64,000 bases of DNA from G025836975 sp040391135. Lineage in GTDB: Bacteria; Pseudomonadota; Gammaproteobacteria; Burkholderiales; Burkholderiaceae_B. The notes under the pieces were generated by a model. That model saw only the letters and a program-made list of their open reading frames with translations, made no database searches and was not told the origin of the DNA. Made by a program: the position numbers and the translations under genes. The DNA lies in NCBI GenBank assembly GCA_040391135.1, contig JBEBYL010000001.1, forward strand, positions 62,001-126,000, given 5' to 3'. Each line of letters opens with the position of its first letter. The first letter of the stretch is position 1. Below are positions 16,624-25,403 of the stretch, piece after piece.

Positions 16624-17912
16624 TTTTGAATCCGGAGCGCCCGTGCCCCGGCATAGGGTGCGCCGCTGGCTGCCTCGATACGCAGCAATTGGTTGTACTT
16701 GCAAACGGTGCTGGAGGTTCGCAGGGAACCTATCTTGATCTGGCCGGCTGCCGTGCCCACGGCCAAGTCCGCGATAAAAGCGTCCTCGGTTTCCCCGGAG
16801 CGCGCCGAGATGATGGTCGAGTAGCGATTGGCCTTGGCAAGGGCAATGACGTCCAGCGTGCCGGACAGGGTGCCGTTCTGGTTCACTTTGACAAGGACGC
16901 CGTTGGCGGCCTTGTCGCTTATGCCTTTATGAAGCCGCGTCTGGTTGGTGGTGAACAAATCGTCTCCCACAAGCTGGATGCGCGCGCCCAGTTGTTCGGT
17001 CAATTCGACCCATCCCTCCCAGTCTTCCTCATCCAGGCCGTCTTCGATCGAGACGACGGGGTAACCGTCCACCCAGCTGCGCATCATGGCAACCATTTCG
17101 CTGGAGGAGAGGGTCTTGCCTTCGCGCGCCAAACGGTAATTGCCGTCCGCGTCTTTCAGGGACGTGGCCGCGACATCGATGGCGATCAGCACATCTTCCC
17201 CTGGCCGGAGCCCGGCCGCTTCGATGGACTGGCACATGAGCTGCAATGCGTCGATGCCGCTGCGGCAACCGGGGCTCAGGCCGCCTTCGTCCGCCAGCAG
17301 CGTGGGCAGGCCGCGCGCCTGGCATACCTGCGCGGCCGCGCTGCGAACCAGGGATATGGTGTGGATAGCCTCATCGATGGAGCTGGCGCGAGCGGGAATC
17401 GCCAGGAAATCCTGCACATCCATGCCGCCTCCGGCATGGAGTCCCCCGCTTAGAATGTTGACCATGGGCAGGGGCATTTGCGCTTGCGGATTTCCGGACA
17501 GCTCGGCGATATGCGCCGCCAATGAAAGCCTGCGGGCCGACGCTGCGGCGCGGCAGGCCGCAATCGACACGCCAAGTATGCCGTTGGCGCCCAGCCGCTC
17601 CAATTGGGCCGTGCCATCGAGTTCGCGCAATCGATCATCCAGCCCGCGCTGGTCCAGCGCATCGAAGCCGGCAACACTCTCGGCGATCTCGGTATTGACA
17701 TGAGCCACCGCCTTCAGCACCCCCAGTCCCCAATAACGCCGGGGGTCGCCGTCCCTGAGTTCATGGGCTTCATGCGAGCCCGTCGATGCGCCCGATGGGA
17801 CCGCCGCCCGGCCATGGGAGCCGTCGCTCAGCTCCACATCCACTTCGATGGTGGGGCGGCCCCGCGAGTCCAGTATCTGACGGGCTTCAATCGTTTTAAT
17901 GGCTGTGCGCAT
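16620..17912 (-). CDS. Enolase paralogue with altered active site
   Basis: This encodes 430 residues, the normal enolase length, and aligns along the whole family. Kept are Ser40 loop VPSGASTG, His159, Glu209 in DEGG, metal ligands Asp246, Glu290 and Asp317, Lys342 in VKVNQ and Lys393 in GQIK. Two active-site positions differ from 2-phosphoglycerate enolases: yeast Glu168 is Asp168 (DVQDF for IQEF), and yeast His373 in SHRSGETED is Ala370 (SARSGETED). It is translationally coupled to an APH-type kinase. A substrate other than 2-phosphoglycerate is likely. An upstream ATG at 17930 would add six residues; AAGGA lies 10 bp before the 17912 ATG. Confidence 0.85.
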   Translation of the reverse strand: MRTAIKTIEARQILDSRGRPTIEVDVELSDGSHGRAAVPSGASTGSHEAHELRDGDPRRYWGLGVLKAVAHVNTEIAESVAGFDALDQRGLDDRLRELDGTAQLERLGANGILGVSIAACRAAASARRLSLAAHIAELSGNPQAQMPLPMVNILSGGLHAGGGMDVQDFLAIPARASSIDEAIHTISLVRSAAAQVCQARGLPTLLADEGGLSPGCRSGIDALQLMCQSIEAAGLRPGEDVLIAIDVAATSLKDADGNYRLAREGKTLSSSEMVAMMRSWVDGYPVVSIEDGLDEEDWEGWVELTEQLGARIQLVGDDLFTTNQTRLHKGISDKAANGVLVKVNQNGTLSGTLDVIALAKANRYSTIISARSGETEDAFIADLAVGTAAGQIKIGSLRTSSTVCKYNQLLRIEAASGAPYAGARALRIQK

Positions 17913-17982
17913 CGTGCGTTTATCCTTCATGTGGTGCCGCGGCGGCTGAACGGGAAAATGCCTGCCCGATTACAGCATGAAA

Positions 17983-17996
17983 TGTACACGTGTGCA
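17983..17996. promoter_or_regulatory. Candidate LacI-type operator between enolase paralogue and gntR
   Basis: TGTACACGTGTGCA is a 14-bp inverted repeat with one imperfect symmetric pair and a fully symmetric 8-bp core ACACGTGT. A central CG dinucleotide inside a 14-16 bp palindrome is the usual form of LacI-family operators. It lies 71 bp before the enolase ATG and about 110 bp before the divergent GntR gene, so it could serve either promoter. Confidence 0.5.
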
Positions 17997-18103
17997 ATAC
18001 GGAGGCACGCCTGCATGCCGACGCTGATAAAGGATAGGGATGGCCGTGAGATATGTTATGCATGGTTCAATCTCTGCCCACGGGTAAAATGTTAAGATTC
18101 CTC

Positions 18104-18820
18104 ATGTCCCCCTTTATGACCATGTCCAGCGTCGACAGTCGCGATTTTTATCAAATGGCTAAAGATAAAGAAACAAAAAAAGAATCTTTGGTAGATATCG
18201 CGCATCGAGAGCTCGAGAGGCGGTTTGTCACGCTTGAATTGGCCCCGGGATCCATCTGGAAGGAAAGCGAACTGGCCGAACTCGTAGGCATAGGGCGTAC
18301 GCCGGTGCGCGAGGCTTTGCAGCGCATGGCGTCGGATCAACTGGTGACGGTGCTGAAGCGGGCGGGCGTCATGATTTCGACCACATCCATACAGGACCAA
18401 CTGTGCGTGGTGGAAACCCGCCGCGCGCTCGAGGAAATCGTATCGATACGGGCGGCCAAGGGCGCGCTTGAAGGCGAACGTCAGTATTTGCGGGATATGG
18501 CGGAAGCCATCGAGGCGGCGGGGCATCAGGGAGACGTATTCGGCTACCTGCAATTTCACTTCGAGATCAAGCGGGTAGTGGCCCAGTTCGCCCGAAATCC
18601 GTATGCGGCGCGGGCGCTGAGGCCCTTGCATACATTCTCGCAGCGCTTTTACTTCATCCATCATCGGCGCTTCAACAACCTGGACGAAGTGGGCAGCGCG
18701 CATGCCGATCTATCGCGCGCAATCGCCTCGGGAAATACGGCGCTGACAAAAAAGTGCAGCACCCGGGTAAGCGATATTGCGGAAGCCTTTACGCGCAACC
18801 TTTTGCTGGAAGCCATCTAA
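18104..18820 (+). CDS. GntR family regulator, FCD (FadR) subfamily
   Basis: About 238 residues. A winged helix-turn-helix covers roughly residues 25-85 (LAPGSIWKESELAELVGIG then RTPVREALQRM) and a helical FCD ligand-binding domain follows, with Asp/His-type positions such as FHFEIKR and HADLSRAI that could hold a metal ion. FCD regulators usually sense organic acids. The start is uncertain: in-frame ATG codons occur at 18089, 18104, 18119 and 18155. It is divergent from the enolase-kinase-lacI operon and is a likely second regulator of the block. Confidence 0.85.
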   Translation: MSPFMTMSSVDSRDFYQMAKDKETKKESLVDIAHRELERRFVTLELAPGSIWKESELAELVGIGRTPVREALQRMASDQLVTVLKRAGVMISTTSIQDQLCVVETRRALEEIVSIRAAKGALEGERQYLRDMAEAIEAAGHQGDVFGYLQFHFEIKRVVAQFARNPYAARALRPLHTFSQRFYFIHHRRFNNLDEVGSAHADLSRAIASGNTALTKKCSTRVSDIAEAFTRNLLLEAI

Positions 18821-18847
18821 AGGCTTGCGCGTCCATCGCAACGGCTG

Positions 18848-20164
18848 CTAAACCGCATCTCCATACAAGTCGTACTCATCCGAGTCCGTTACCCGTACCT
18901 TCACCATGTCGCCCGGCTTCAGCGTCTTTTCGCTGCTGACGAATACGCTGCCGTCGATTTCGGGCGCATCGGCACTGGAACGGCCGATGGCGCCGTCTTC
19001 GTCGATCTCGTCGATCAGCACGTCGATTTCACGCCCTATCTTCTGTGCCAGGCGTGCCGTGGAAATGGCTTGCTGGTGAGCCATGAAGCGCTCCCAGCGA
19101 TCCTGCTTGATCTCGTCGGGAACATGGTCGGCCAGTGCGTTGGCCCGCGCGCCTTCCACAGGCGAATACTGGAAGCAGCCGACGCGATCCAGCTGGGCTT
19201 CAGTCATCCAGTCCAGCAGGTACTGGAAGTCTTCCTCGGTTTCGCCTGGAAAACCGACGATGAAGGTGGAGCGCAGGGTCAGGTCCGGACAGATTTCGCG
19301 CCAGCGCTTGATGCGCGCCATGGTGCGGTCCTCGAAGGCGGGGCGCTTCATGGCCTTCAGGATTTTTGGACTGGCGTGCTGGAAGGGGATGTCCAGGTAA
19401 GGCAGGATCTTGCCGTCGGCCATCAGCGGTATGACTTCATCCACATGCGGATAAGGGTAGACGTAATGCAGGCGCGTCCAGACGCCGAATCCGGCCAGGG
19501 CCTCGCTTAGCTGCGTCATGTGCGTCTTGATCGGCCGGCCGTTCCAGAAGCCGCTGCGGAACTTGACGTCGACCCCATAGGCGCTGGTGTCTTGCGAGAT
19601 CACCAGTAATTCCTTGACGCCAGCCTTGACCAGGCGCTCGGCTTCGCCCATGACATCGCCGATGGGCCGGCTGACCAGGTCGCCGCGCATGGACGGGATA
19701 ATACAGAAACTGCAGCGATGGTTGCAGCCTTCGGAAATCTTCAGGTAGGCATAGTGGCGGGGCGTAAGCTTGACGCCCTGCGGAGGCACCAGATCCGTGT
19801 AGGGATCGTGCTTGAGGTTGGGCGGAGCCGCTTCATGCACCGCCCTGACGACTTGCTCGTACTGCTGAGGGCCGGTCACGGCCAGCACGGCGGGGTGGAT
19901 CTCGCGGATCAGGGATTCTTCGACCCCCATGCAGCCGGTGACGATGACTTTGCCGTTCTCGGCGATGGCCTCGCCGATGGCATCCAGCGATTCAGCCTTG
20001 GCGCTGTCGATGAAGCCGCAGGTATTGACCACTACCACGTCGGCGTTGTCGTAGTCCGGCGTAATGGCATAGCCTTCGGTGCGCAACTGAGTCAGTATGC
20101 GCTCGGAGTCAACCAGCGCTTTGGGGCATCCCAGGCTGACGAAGCCGACTTTTGGGGAATTCAT
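18848..20164 (-). CDS. rimO: Ribosomal protein S12 methylthiotransferase RimO
   Basis: A 438-residue radical SAM enzyme that methylthiolates Asp88 of ribosomal protein S12. The N-terminal UPF0004 domain carries cluster-binding cysteines (SLGCPKALVDSE, NTCGFIDSAK, TGCMG). The radical SAM motif CNHRCSFCIIP follows, and a C-terminal TRAM domain begins near residue 370. The SLGCPK start and SMRG after the radical SAM motif favour RimO over MiaB. It is divergent from rsmB. Confidence 0.95.
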   Translation of the reverse strand: MNSPKVGFVSLGCPKALVDSERILTQLRTEGYAITPDYDNADVVVVNTCGFIDSAKAESLDAIGEAIAENGKVIVTGCMGVEESLIREIHPAVLAVTGPQQYEQVVRAVHEAAPPNLKHDPYTDLVPPQGVKLTPRHYAYLKISEGCNHRCSFCIIPSMRGDLVSRPIGDVMGEAERLVKAGVKELLVISQDTSAYGVDVKFRSGFWNGRPIKTHMTQLSEALAGFGVWTRLHYVYPYPHVDEVIPLMADGKILPYLDIPFQHASPKILKAMKRPAFEDRTMARIKRWREICPDLTLRSTFIVGFPGETEEDFQYLLDWMTEAQLDRVGCFQYSPVEGARANALADHVPDEIKQDRWERFMAHQQAISTARLAQKIGREIDVLIDEIDEDGAIGRSSADAPEIDGSVFVSSEKTLKPGDMVKVRVTDSDEYDLYGDAV

Positions 20165-20234
20165 GAATTACCTCGTTGAGCCCAAGGCTCGATAAAGAAA
20201 CATAATTTTAACGGCAGGCCCCGGCTCCGAATTG

Positions 20235-21626
20235 ATGATAAAGTCCGGAACAAAGCGAACTCACGCAGGTTTTGCATTCGTGCCCGATACTTCCTTCAAG
20301 CAAATCCCTTTGTCCGACACCATTTTGGCCAGCGCGCAGAATGTGCGGGCGGTATTGGCCGGGCGCTCCTTGTCGGACAGCCTGGCCGAAACGCCGGCGA
20401 CCGTAAGGGCATCGGCCCAGGCTGTGTCTTTCCATGTCATGCGCAGGCTGGGCCTGGCGCGTGCCGTAAAGCAGATACTGGTGCGCCGCACTCCGCCCAA
20501 TCCCTTGTTCGATGCGGTGTTGCTGGTGTCGCTGGCCTTGCTGGATACCGCGCTGGAGCATGCCGGCGATGCGCCGGCCGATTCCGGCGCGCCGCGCCGC
20601 CTGCCTGTGTACGCGGCGCATACGGTGGTGGATCAGGCCGTGACCGCCGTGGATGGCCAACGCAAAATGCGCGCTTACAAAGCTTTGCTGAACGGCAGCC
20701 TGCGCAGCTTTATACGGGAAAGAGGCGCTATTTTAGCGCAGGCGCGGGAAAATCACGAAGCCGTCTTCAACCATCCCGATTGGTGGGTGGCGCATTTGCG
20801 CCGCGCCTATCCGGATCAATGGGAAGCCTTGCTTCAAGCCTCCGATTTGCCCGGCCCGATGGCCCTGCGGGTCAATACCCGCCGTTCTTCCGTGGAAGCC
20901 GCGCAGAGGGCGCTGGAAGCGGCCGGCATCGCGGCGGTCCAGGCCGGCGGGCCCTCTCTGGTCCTGACGTCTCCTCGCCCCGTACAGGCCGTGCCCGGCT
21001 TCGATGAGGGCTGGTGGTCCGTGCAGGACCTGGCTGCGCAGCAGGCGGGCGCGCTGCTGCCGCTGCGGGACGGCATGCGTGTACTGGATGCCTGCGCCGC
21101 CCCCGGGGGAAAAACAGCGCATATCCTGGAGCGAGCCGACGTGGAACTGGTGGCGCTTGATTCCGATCCGGCGCGCCTTGAGCGCGTGGGACAGAATTTG
21201 CGGCGGCTCGGGCTGGACGGACCCAAAGTGTCCTTGCGTTGCGCCGATGCGGCCGACCTGGAATCGTGGTGGGACGGCAGGCCTTTCGATGCCGTGCTGG
21301 CCGACGTGCCCTGCACCGCTTCGGGCGTGGTTCGGCGCCACCCCGACATCCGCTGGCTGCGCCGCGAGGCCGATGTGGGGAAAACAGCGGCCCTGCAACG
21401 GAAAATCGCCGATGCGCTTTGGCAAACGGTCAGTCCGGGGGGACATTTGCTTTATGCTACCTGTTCCATCTTTCCACAAGAGGGCGAGCGGCAGGCGGCG
21501 CAGTTCCAGCAGCGTCACAGCGATGCGATCCGGCTTGCCGCACCGGGACAATTGTTGCCGCTGGCCGACGATCCTTTGTTGTCCCACGATGGTTTTTTTT
21601 ACGCTTTGTTTGTCAAGACGGCCTGA
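20235..21626 (+). CDS. rsmB: 16S rRNA m5C967 methyltransferase RsmB
   Basis: This encodes 463 residues. An N-terminal NusB-like RNA-binding domain (to about residue 150) is followed by a SAM methyltransferase domain with motif I DACAAPGGKTAHILE, the PC motif VPCTASGVVRRHPD and the catalytic Cys motif LLYATCSIFPQEGE. This is the Sun/RsmB type, which methylates C967 of 16S rRNA. The N-terminus may start further downstream, since the first 30 residues are not typical of the family. It precedes DUF4390 and ntrYX, an order common in betaproteobacteria. Confidence 0.93.
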   Translation: MIKSGTKRTHAGFAFVPDTSFKQIPLSDTILASAQNVRAVLAGRSLSDSLAETPATVRASAQAVSFHVMRRLGLARAVKQILVRRTPPNPLFDAVLLVSLALLDTALEHAGDAPADSGAPRRLPVYAAHTVVDQAVTAVDGQRKMRAYKALLNGSLRSFIRERGAILAQARENHEAVFNHPDWWVAHLRRAYPDQWEALLQASDLPGPMALRVNTRRSSVEAAQRALEAAGIAAVQAGGPSLVLTSPRPVQAVPGFDEGWWSVQDLAAQQAGALLPLRDGMRVLDACAAPGGKTAHILERADVELVALDSDPARLERVGQNLRRLGLDGPKVSLRCADAADLESWWDGRPFDAVLADVPCTASGVVRRHPDIRWLRREADVGKTAALQRKIADALWQTVSPGGHLLYATCSIFPQEGERQAAQFQQRHSDAIRLAAPGQLLPLADDPLLSHDGFFYALFVKTA

Positions 21627-21675
21627 GTCGTCAAAAATGGCGCCTTGGCCCTGCTTTATGTACTGGTGAGCGTTG

Positions 21676-22251
21676 ATGCTTCGATTCCTGCTTCCCCTGT
21701 TCCTGTGTTTCGCCTTGACCGCGCATGCCCAGACCGATGTGGTCGACCAGGGCGAGCGCGTCGTCAAGGTGGAGCCGGTGGTCCGCGACGGGAAACTGTA
21801 CATCGATGCCGACCTCGAACTGGCCGTCACGGGCGACCTGCGCAATGCCGCCCAGAAGGGCGTGCCCCTTTACTTCACCGCCGATCTGGAAATCGTGTCC
21901 AAGCGATGGTGGTGGTTCGACAAGACCGTCGTGAACGAGCAGCAGACATGGCGAATTGTGTATAACGCCTTGACACGGCAATGGCGAGTGGGAACAGGCG
22001 ACCTTTCCCTGCCTGAGTCGTCGCTGGACGACGCCTTGTCGCTGGTCCGGAATATACGCGGATGGGCGGTTGCCGACGTCCATGATCTTGAGCACGATGA
22101 ACTGTACGAGGGCCGCATACGCGTACGGCTGGATACATCTCTCCTGGCCCGGCCCTTTCAGGTCGACGCTTTCAACAGCAGTGCCTGGTCCCTGGCTACC
22201 CCATGGAAAAATTTCACTTTTTCAATCTCCGTCGACGAGCCCCGGCATTAG
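21676..22251 (+). CDS. DUF4390 domain protein with signal peptide
   Basis: This encodes 191 residues. It begins MLRFLLPLFLCFALTAHAQ, a Sec signal peptide with cleavage after AHA, so the protein is periplasmic. The rest matches DUF4390, with the segments LYIDADLELAVTGDLRNAAQ and WWWFDKTVVNEQQTWRIVYN in part. It overlaps the sensor kinase gene by 49 bp, which implies translational coupling. The family is usually found before NtrY-like kinases in this group of bacteria; its role is unknown. Confidence 0.85.
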   Translation: MLRFLLPLFLCFALTAHAQTDVVDQGERVVKVEPVVRDGKLYIDADLELAVTGDLRNAAQKGVPLYFTADLEIVSKRWWWFDKTVVNEQQTWRIVYNALTRQWRVGTGDLSLPESSLDDALSLVRNIRGWAVADVHDLEHDELYEGRIRVRLDTSLLARPFQVDAFNSSAWSLATPWKNFTFSISVDEPRH

Positions 22252-24590
22252 TGCGGTGGGGTTTGCGGGCGGCCTTGGCCGTCGCCGCCAGCAGCGCCCT
22301 GGCGCTGCTGGCCTTGCTGGTCTGGTCCACCGGCAATGCTTCGCGCTATGCACAGCAATACGACACCCTGCTGGTGCTCAATGGCATTCTTGCCGTCGCC
22401 CTGATCTCGTGGGTAGTTGTGTTGGCCGCGCGCCTCATGCGCCAGATACGCCGGCGGCAGTTCGGAGCCCGGCTGACGGCCCGCTTCGCCTTGTACTTCG
22501 CCTTGATCGGCGTCTTGCCGGGCGCCCTGATCTATGTGCTTTCCGTGCAGTTCATGTCCCGGTCCATCGAGTCCTGGTTCAACGTGCGGGTGGACAGCGC
22601 GCTGGAGGCGGGGCTGAACCTGGGACGCGCCGCGCTGGATTCGCAACTGAGCGACCTGAACGCGCGCGCCAAGGAAATGGCGGGCAAACTGGCCAACGCC
22701 AGCGACGCCGACATGGCCCTGGTGATTACGCGGCTGCGTGAAACCAGCGGCGTGACCGAGGCCATGGTCTTCACCGGCAATGCCAGGCTGGTGGCGTTCT
22801 CGTCGTCCGCCTATGGGCAGTTGCTGCCCGACATGCCTCCCGTCAGCGTCATCAATCAGCTCAGGGTGTCGCGCGCCTATTCGGCCGCCGAGGCGGACGA
22901 GGCCCCGCGGGACCGCGACCCCGGCGAGCCCGCGAACTCGGGCCTGCATTTGCGCGTGGTGGTGCCCATCAATACGCTGGATCGCCTTTCATCGGCGCTG
23001 GGCGTGTCGCCCGACACGCGCTGGCTGCAGGTCATCGAGCCGGTGCCCGAGCAGATCGCCCGCAATGCCAACCAGGTGCAGCAGGGGTTTCGCGATTATC
23101 AGGAACTGGCCCTTTCCCGCCTGGGCCTGCGCAAGCTTTACGGCATCACCCTGACCCTGGCTCTTATCCTTGCCGTGTTCGCGGCGGTCGTCGTGGCCTT
23201 GGCGGTATCGCGGCGCCTGGTCAGGCCGCTGCTTACGCTGGCCGCAGGCACGCAGGCGGTGGGCGTGGGCGACTACCGTCCTTTGCCCGAGCCGCCCGAG
23301 CGCGACGAGGTAGGCCAATTGACGCGGTCTTTCAACGCCATGACCCGCCAGCTGGATGAGGCCAGGCACATGGTGGAGAACAATCGGCAGCAGCTCGAGC
23401 GCTCCAATGTCTACCTGGAATCCGTGCTTAGCAATCTGTCTTCGGGCGTGCTGGTTTTCGACGAGATGTTCCGCGTCACCATGTTCAACCAGGGCGCGCA
23501 AAGCATCTTGCGGGTCGATTTGAGATCGGTCAAGGGCCGCCCCCTGGAAACCGCCGATGGCGCTTTTTCGCTGTCGCAACTGATACGCCAGGCCTTTGCG
23601 GCGCACACGGCGGTGGGTTCGGAGCGCTTGTACTGGCAGCAGCAGTTCGAACTGGAATTGGAAGCGGCCAGCGACAACGAGAAGAAAAAGCATGTCGTCA
23701 CGCTGCTGGCGCGCGGCACCCACCTTAGCGTCGATGGGCGAGGCAACGGCTACCTGGTTGTGTTCGACGATATCAGCGAGGTCATTTCGGCCAACCGCAC
23801 CGTGGCCTGGGGCGAGGTGGCGCGCCGGCTGGCGCACGAGATCAAGAATCCGCTGACGCCCATACAGCTTTCCGCCGAACGCCTGGCCATGAAGCTGGCC
23901 GATCGCCTGAACGAGGGCGATGCCGCCATGTTGCTGAGATCGACCAATACGATCGTCAATCAAGTGGCCTCGCTGAAACAGATGGTCGACGATTTTCGCG
24001 AGTATGCCCGCACGCCGCCGGCCCAGATGCAGCGGATCGACATCAACGCCCTGATCGCCGATGTGCTGTCCCTTTACGGTTGGGATCCTGTCGGCGGCGC
24101 GGTGCGCGACGATGGACGGAGCGTGCGGATCGACGTCGAGTTCGATCCGGAACTACCCATCATCGAGGGCGATCCGACCCAATTGCGGCAGGTCATACAT
24201 AATCTGCTGGCCAATGCGCGGGATGCCGCGACCCAGGATCAACCGCTGGCCGATGCCAATATTCAAGTGCAGACCAAGCTGACCCAGTCGCGCGTCGACG
24301 ATGGCGAGGAACACCCGGCCGTCAGGCTGTCCGTGTCCGACAATGGGCAGGGGTTCGCCCCGCAGGTTCTGAATCGTGTGTTCGAGCCCTATGTGACGAC
24401 CAAGGCAAGCGGAACCGGCCTGGGTCTTGCTATAGTTAAAAAAATTATCGAAGAACACGGCGGTCGAATCGATATTTCAAACCGTCGCGAGGGGGGAGCC
24501 CGCATTTCCATCCTCTTGACGCGCCTTGCGGGAAAGCAGTCCGCGCTGGACGAAGCAACGCAAGGGAACGATAATGCGGAAAAAAGGTAG
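22203..24590 (+). CDS. ntrY: NtrY-like sensor histidine kinase
   Basis: A 795-residue membrane kinase. Four hydrophobic segments lie in the first 115 residues and around 305-335, with a periplasmic sensor between. A HAMP domain follows near residues 335-390 (SRRLVRPLLTLAAG), then a PAS domain, then the histidine kinase core. The phosphorylation site is His545 in RRLAHEIKNPLTP, and the ATPase boxes are seen at NLLANARDAA, DNGQGF and GTGLGLAIVKKI. This is the NtrY family, which senses redox or nitrogen status in several proteobacteria. It is followed by its response regulator. Confidence 0.9.
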   Translation: MEKFHFFNLRRRAPALVRWGLRAALAVAASSALALLALLVWSTGNASRYAQQYDTLLVLNGILAVALISWVVVLAARLMRQIRRRQFGARLTARFALYFALIGVLPGALIYVLSVQFMSRSIESWFNVRVDSALEAGLNLGRAALDSQLSDLNARAKEMAGKLANASDADMALVITRLRETSGVTEAMVFTGNARLVAFSSSAYGQLLPDMPPVSVINQLRVSRAYSAAEADEAPRDRDPGEPANSGLHLRVVVPINTLDRLSSALGVSPDTRWLQVIEPVPEQIARNANQVQQGFRDYQELALSRLGLRKLYGITLTLALILAVFAAVVVALAVSRRLVRPLLTLAAGTQAVGVGDYRPLPEPPERDEVGQLTRSFNAMTRQLDEARHMVENNRQQLERSNVYLESVLSNLSSGVLVFDEMFRVTMFNQGAQSILRVDLRSVKGRPLETADGAFSLSQLIRQAFAAHTAVGSERLYWQQQFELELEAASDNEKKKHVVTLLARGTHLSVDGRGNGYLVVFDDISEVISANRTVAWGEVARRLAHEIKNPLTPIQLSAERLAMKLADRLNEGDAAMLLRSTNTIVNQVASLKQMVDDFREYARTPPAQMQRIDINALIADVLSLYGWDPVGGAVRDDGRSVRIDVEFDPELPIIEGDPTQLRQVIHNLLANARDAATQDQPLADANIQVQTKLTQSRVDDGEEHPAVRLSVSDNGQGFAPQVLNRVFEPYVTTKASGTGLGLAIVKKIIEEHGGRIDISNRREGGARISILLTRLAGKQSALDEATQGNDNAEKR

Positions 24591-24600
24591 GTGACGCTTT

Positions 24601-25290
24601 ATGGCCAGAATCCTGGTTGTTGACGACGAAATTGGTATCCGTGAGCTTTTGTCGGAAATTCTTTACGACGAAGGGCACACTGTCGAGTTGGCGGAGAACG
24701 CCGCCCAGGCGCGCGCCGCGCGCTTGCGGGCGCGACCCGATCTCGTCCTGCTGGATATATGGATGCCCGATACCGACGGCGTAAGCCTGCTCAAGGAATG
24801 GAGCTCGCAGGGTCTGCTCGATATGCCCGTTGTCATGATGAGCGGGCATGCAACCGTCGATACGGCGGTCGAGGCCACGCGCATCGGCGCCGTCGATTTT
24901 CTTGAAAAGCCCATCACTCTGCAGAAACTGCTGAAGACCATCGCGGCCGGCCTTGCCAGACCGGTGATCACGCCGGCGCTGGCCGCCGCGGCGCGCATGC
25001 CCGAGCGCCGGGCCGATCAGCCGCAGCCCCTGACCACGACAGCGGTTCCCGCCGTGGCGGAGCCCGCCGGCGAACTGAACCATTCCCTGTTGGGCGGGAT
25101 TTCACTGGACCAGCCGCTGCGCGACGCTCGCGATGAATTCGAGCGCATCTACTTCGAATATCATTTAGGGCGCGAGAATCACAGCATGACGCGGGTCTCC
25201 GAAAAAACCGGCCTGGAACGCACGCACTTGTACCGCAAGCTCAAGCAACTGGGCATCGATTCCTCGCGCAAGAAGAACGCCAGCCAGTAA
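24601..25290 (+). CDS. NtrX-like response regulator lacking the AAA+ domain
   Basis: This encodes 229 residues. A receiver domain (1-120) has acidic residues DDE at 8-10, phospho-acceptor Asp52 in LLDIWMPD, and the Lys of FLEKPI. After a Pro/Ala-rich linker (about 125-160) comes a Fis-type helix-turn-helix near 185-229 (ENHSMTRVSEKTGLERTHLY). The sigma-54-contacting AAA+ ATPase domain of full-length NtrX is absent, with no trace of GAFTGA or Walker motifs. It cannot activate sigma-54 promoters in the usual way and probably acts as a plain DNA-binding regulator. Confidence 0.88.
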   Translation: MARILVVDDEIGIRELLSEILYDEGHTVELAENAAQARAARLRARPDLVLLDIWMPDTDGVSLLKEWSSQGLLDMPVVMMSGHATVDTAVEATRIGAVDFLEKPITLQKLLKTIAAGLARPVITPALAAAARMPERRADQPQPLTTTAVPAVAEPAGELNHSLLGGISLDQPLRDARDEFERIYFEYHLGRENHSMTRVSEKTGLERTHLYRKLKQLGIDSSRKKNASQ

Positions 25291-25316
25291 GCCGGCCAAA
25301 AAAAACATGTCCCGGG

Positions 25317-25342
25317 GGGCGGCGTAGGCCGCCCTTGTCTTT
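25317..25342 (+). terminator. Intrinsic terminator after ntrX-like gene
   Basis: GGGCGGC (25317-25323) pairs perfectly with GCCGCCC (25328-25334) around a GTAG loop, followed by TTGTCTTT. It lies 26 bp after the response-regulator stop codon and suits the end of the rsmB-DUF4390-ntrYX transcript. Confidence 0.6.
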
Positions 25343-25403
25343 GCTATGATGTCCAGCCGAAGCATGCTGCCGCAATCATCCCCTTAATCCAGAAGGAGCA
25401 TAG

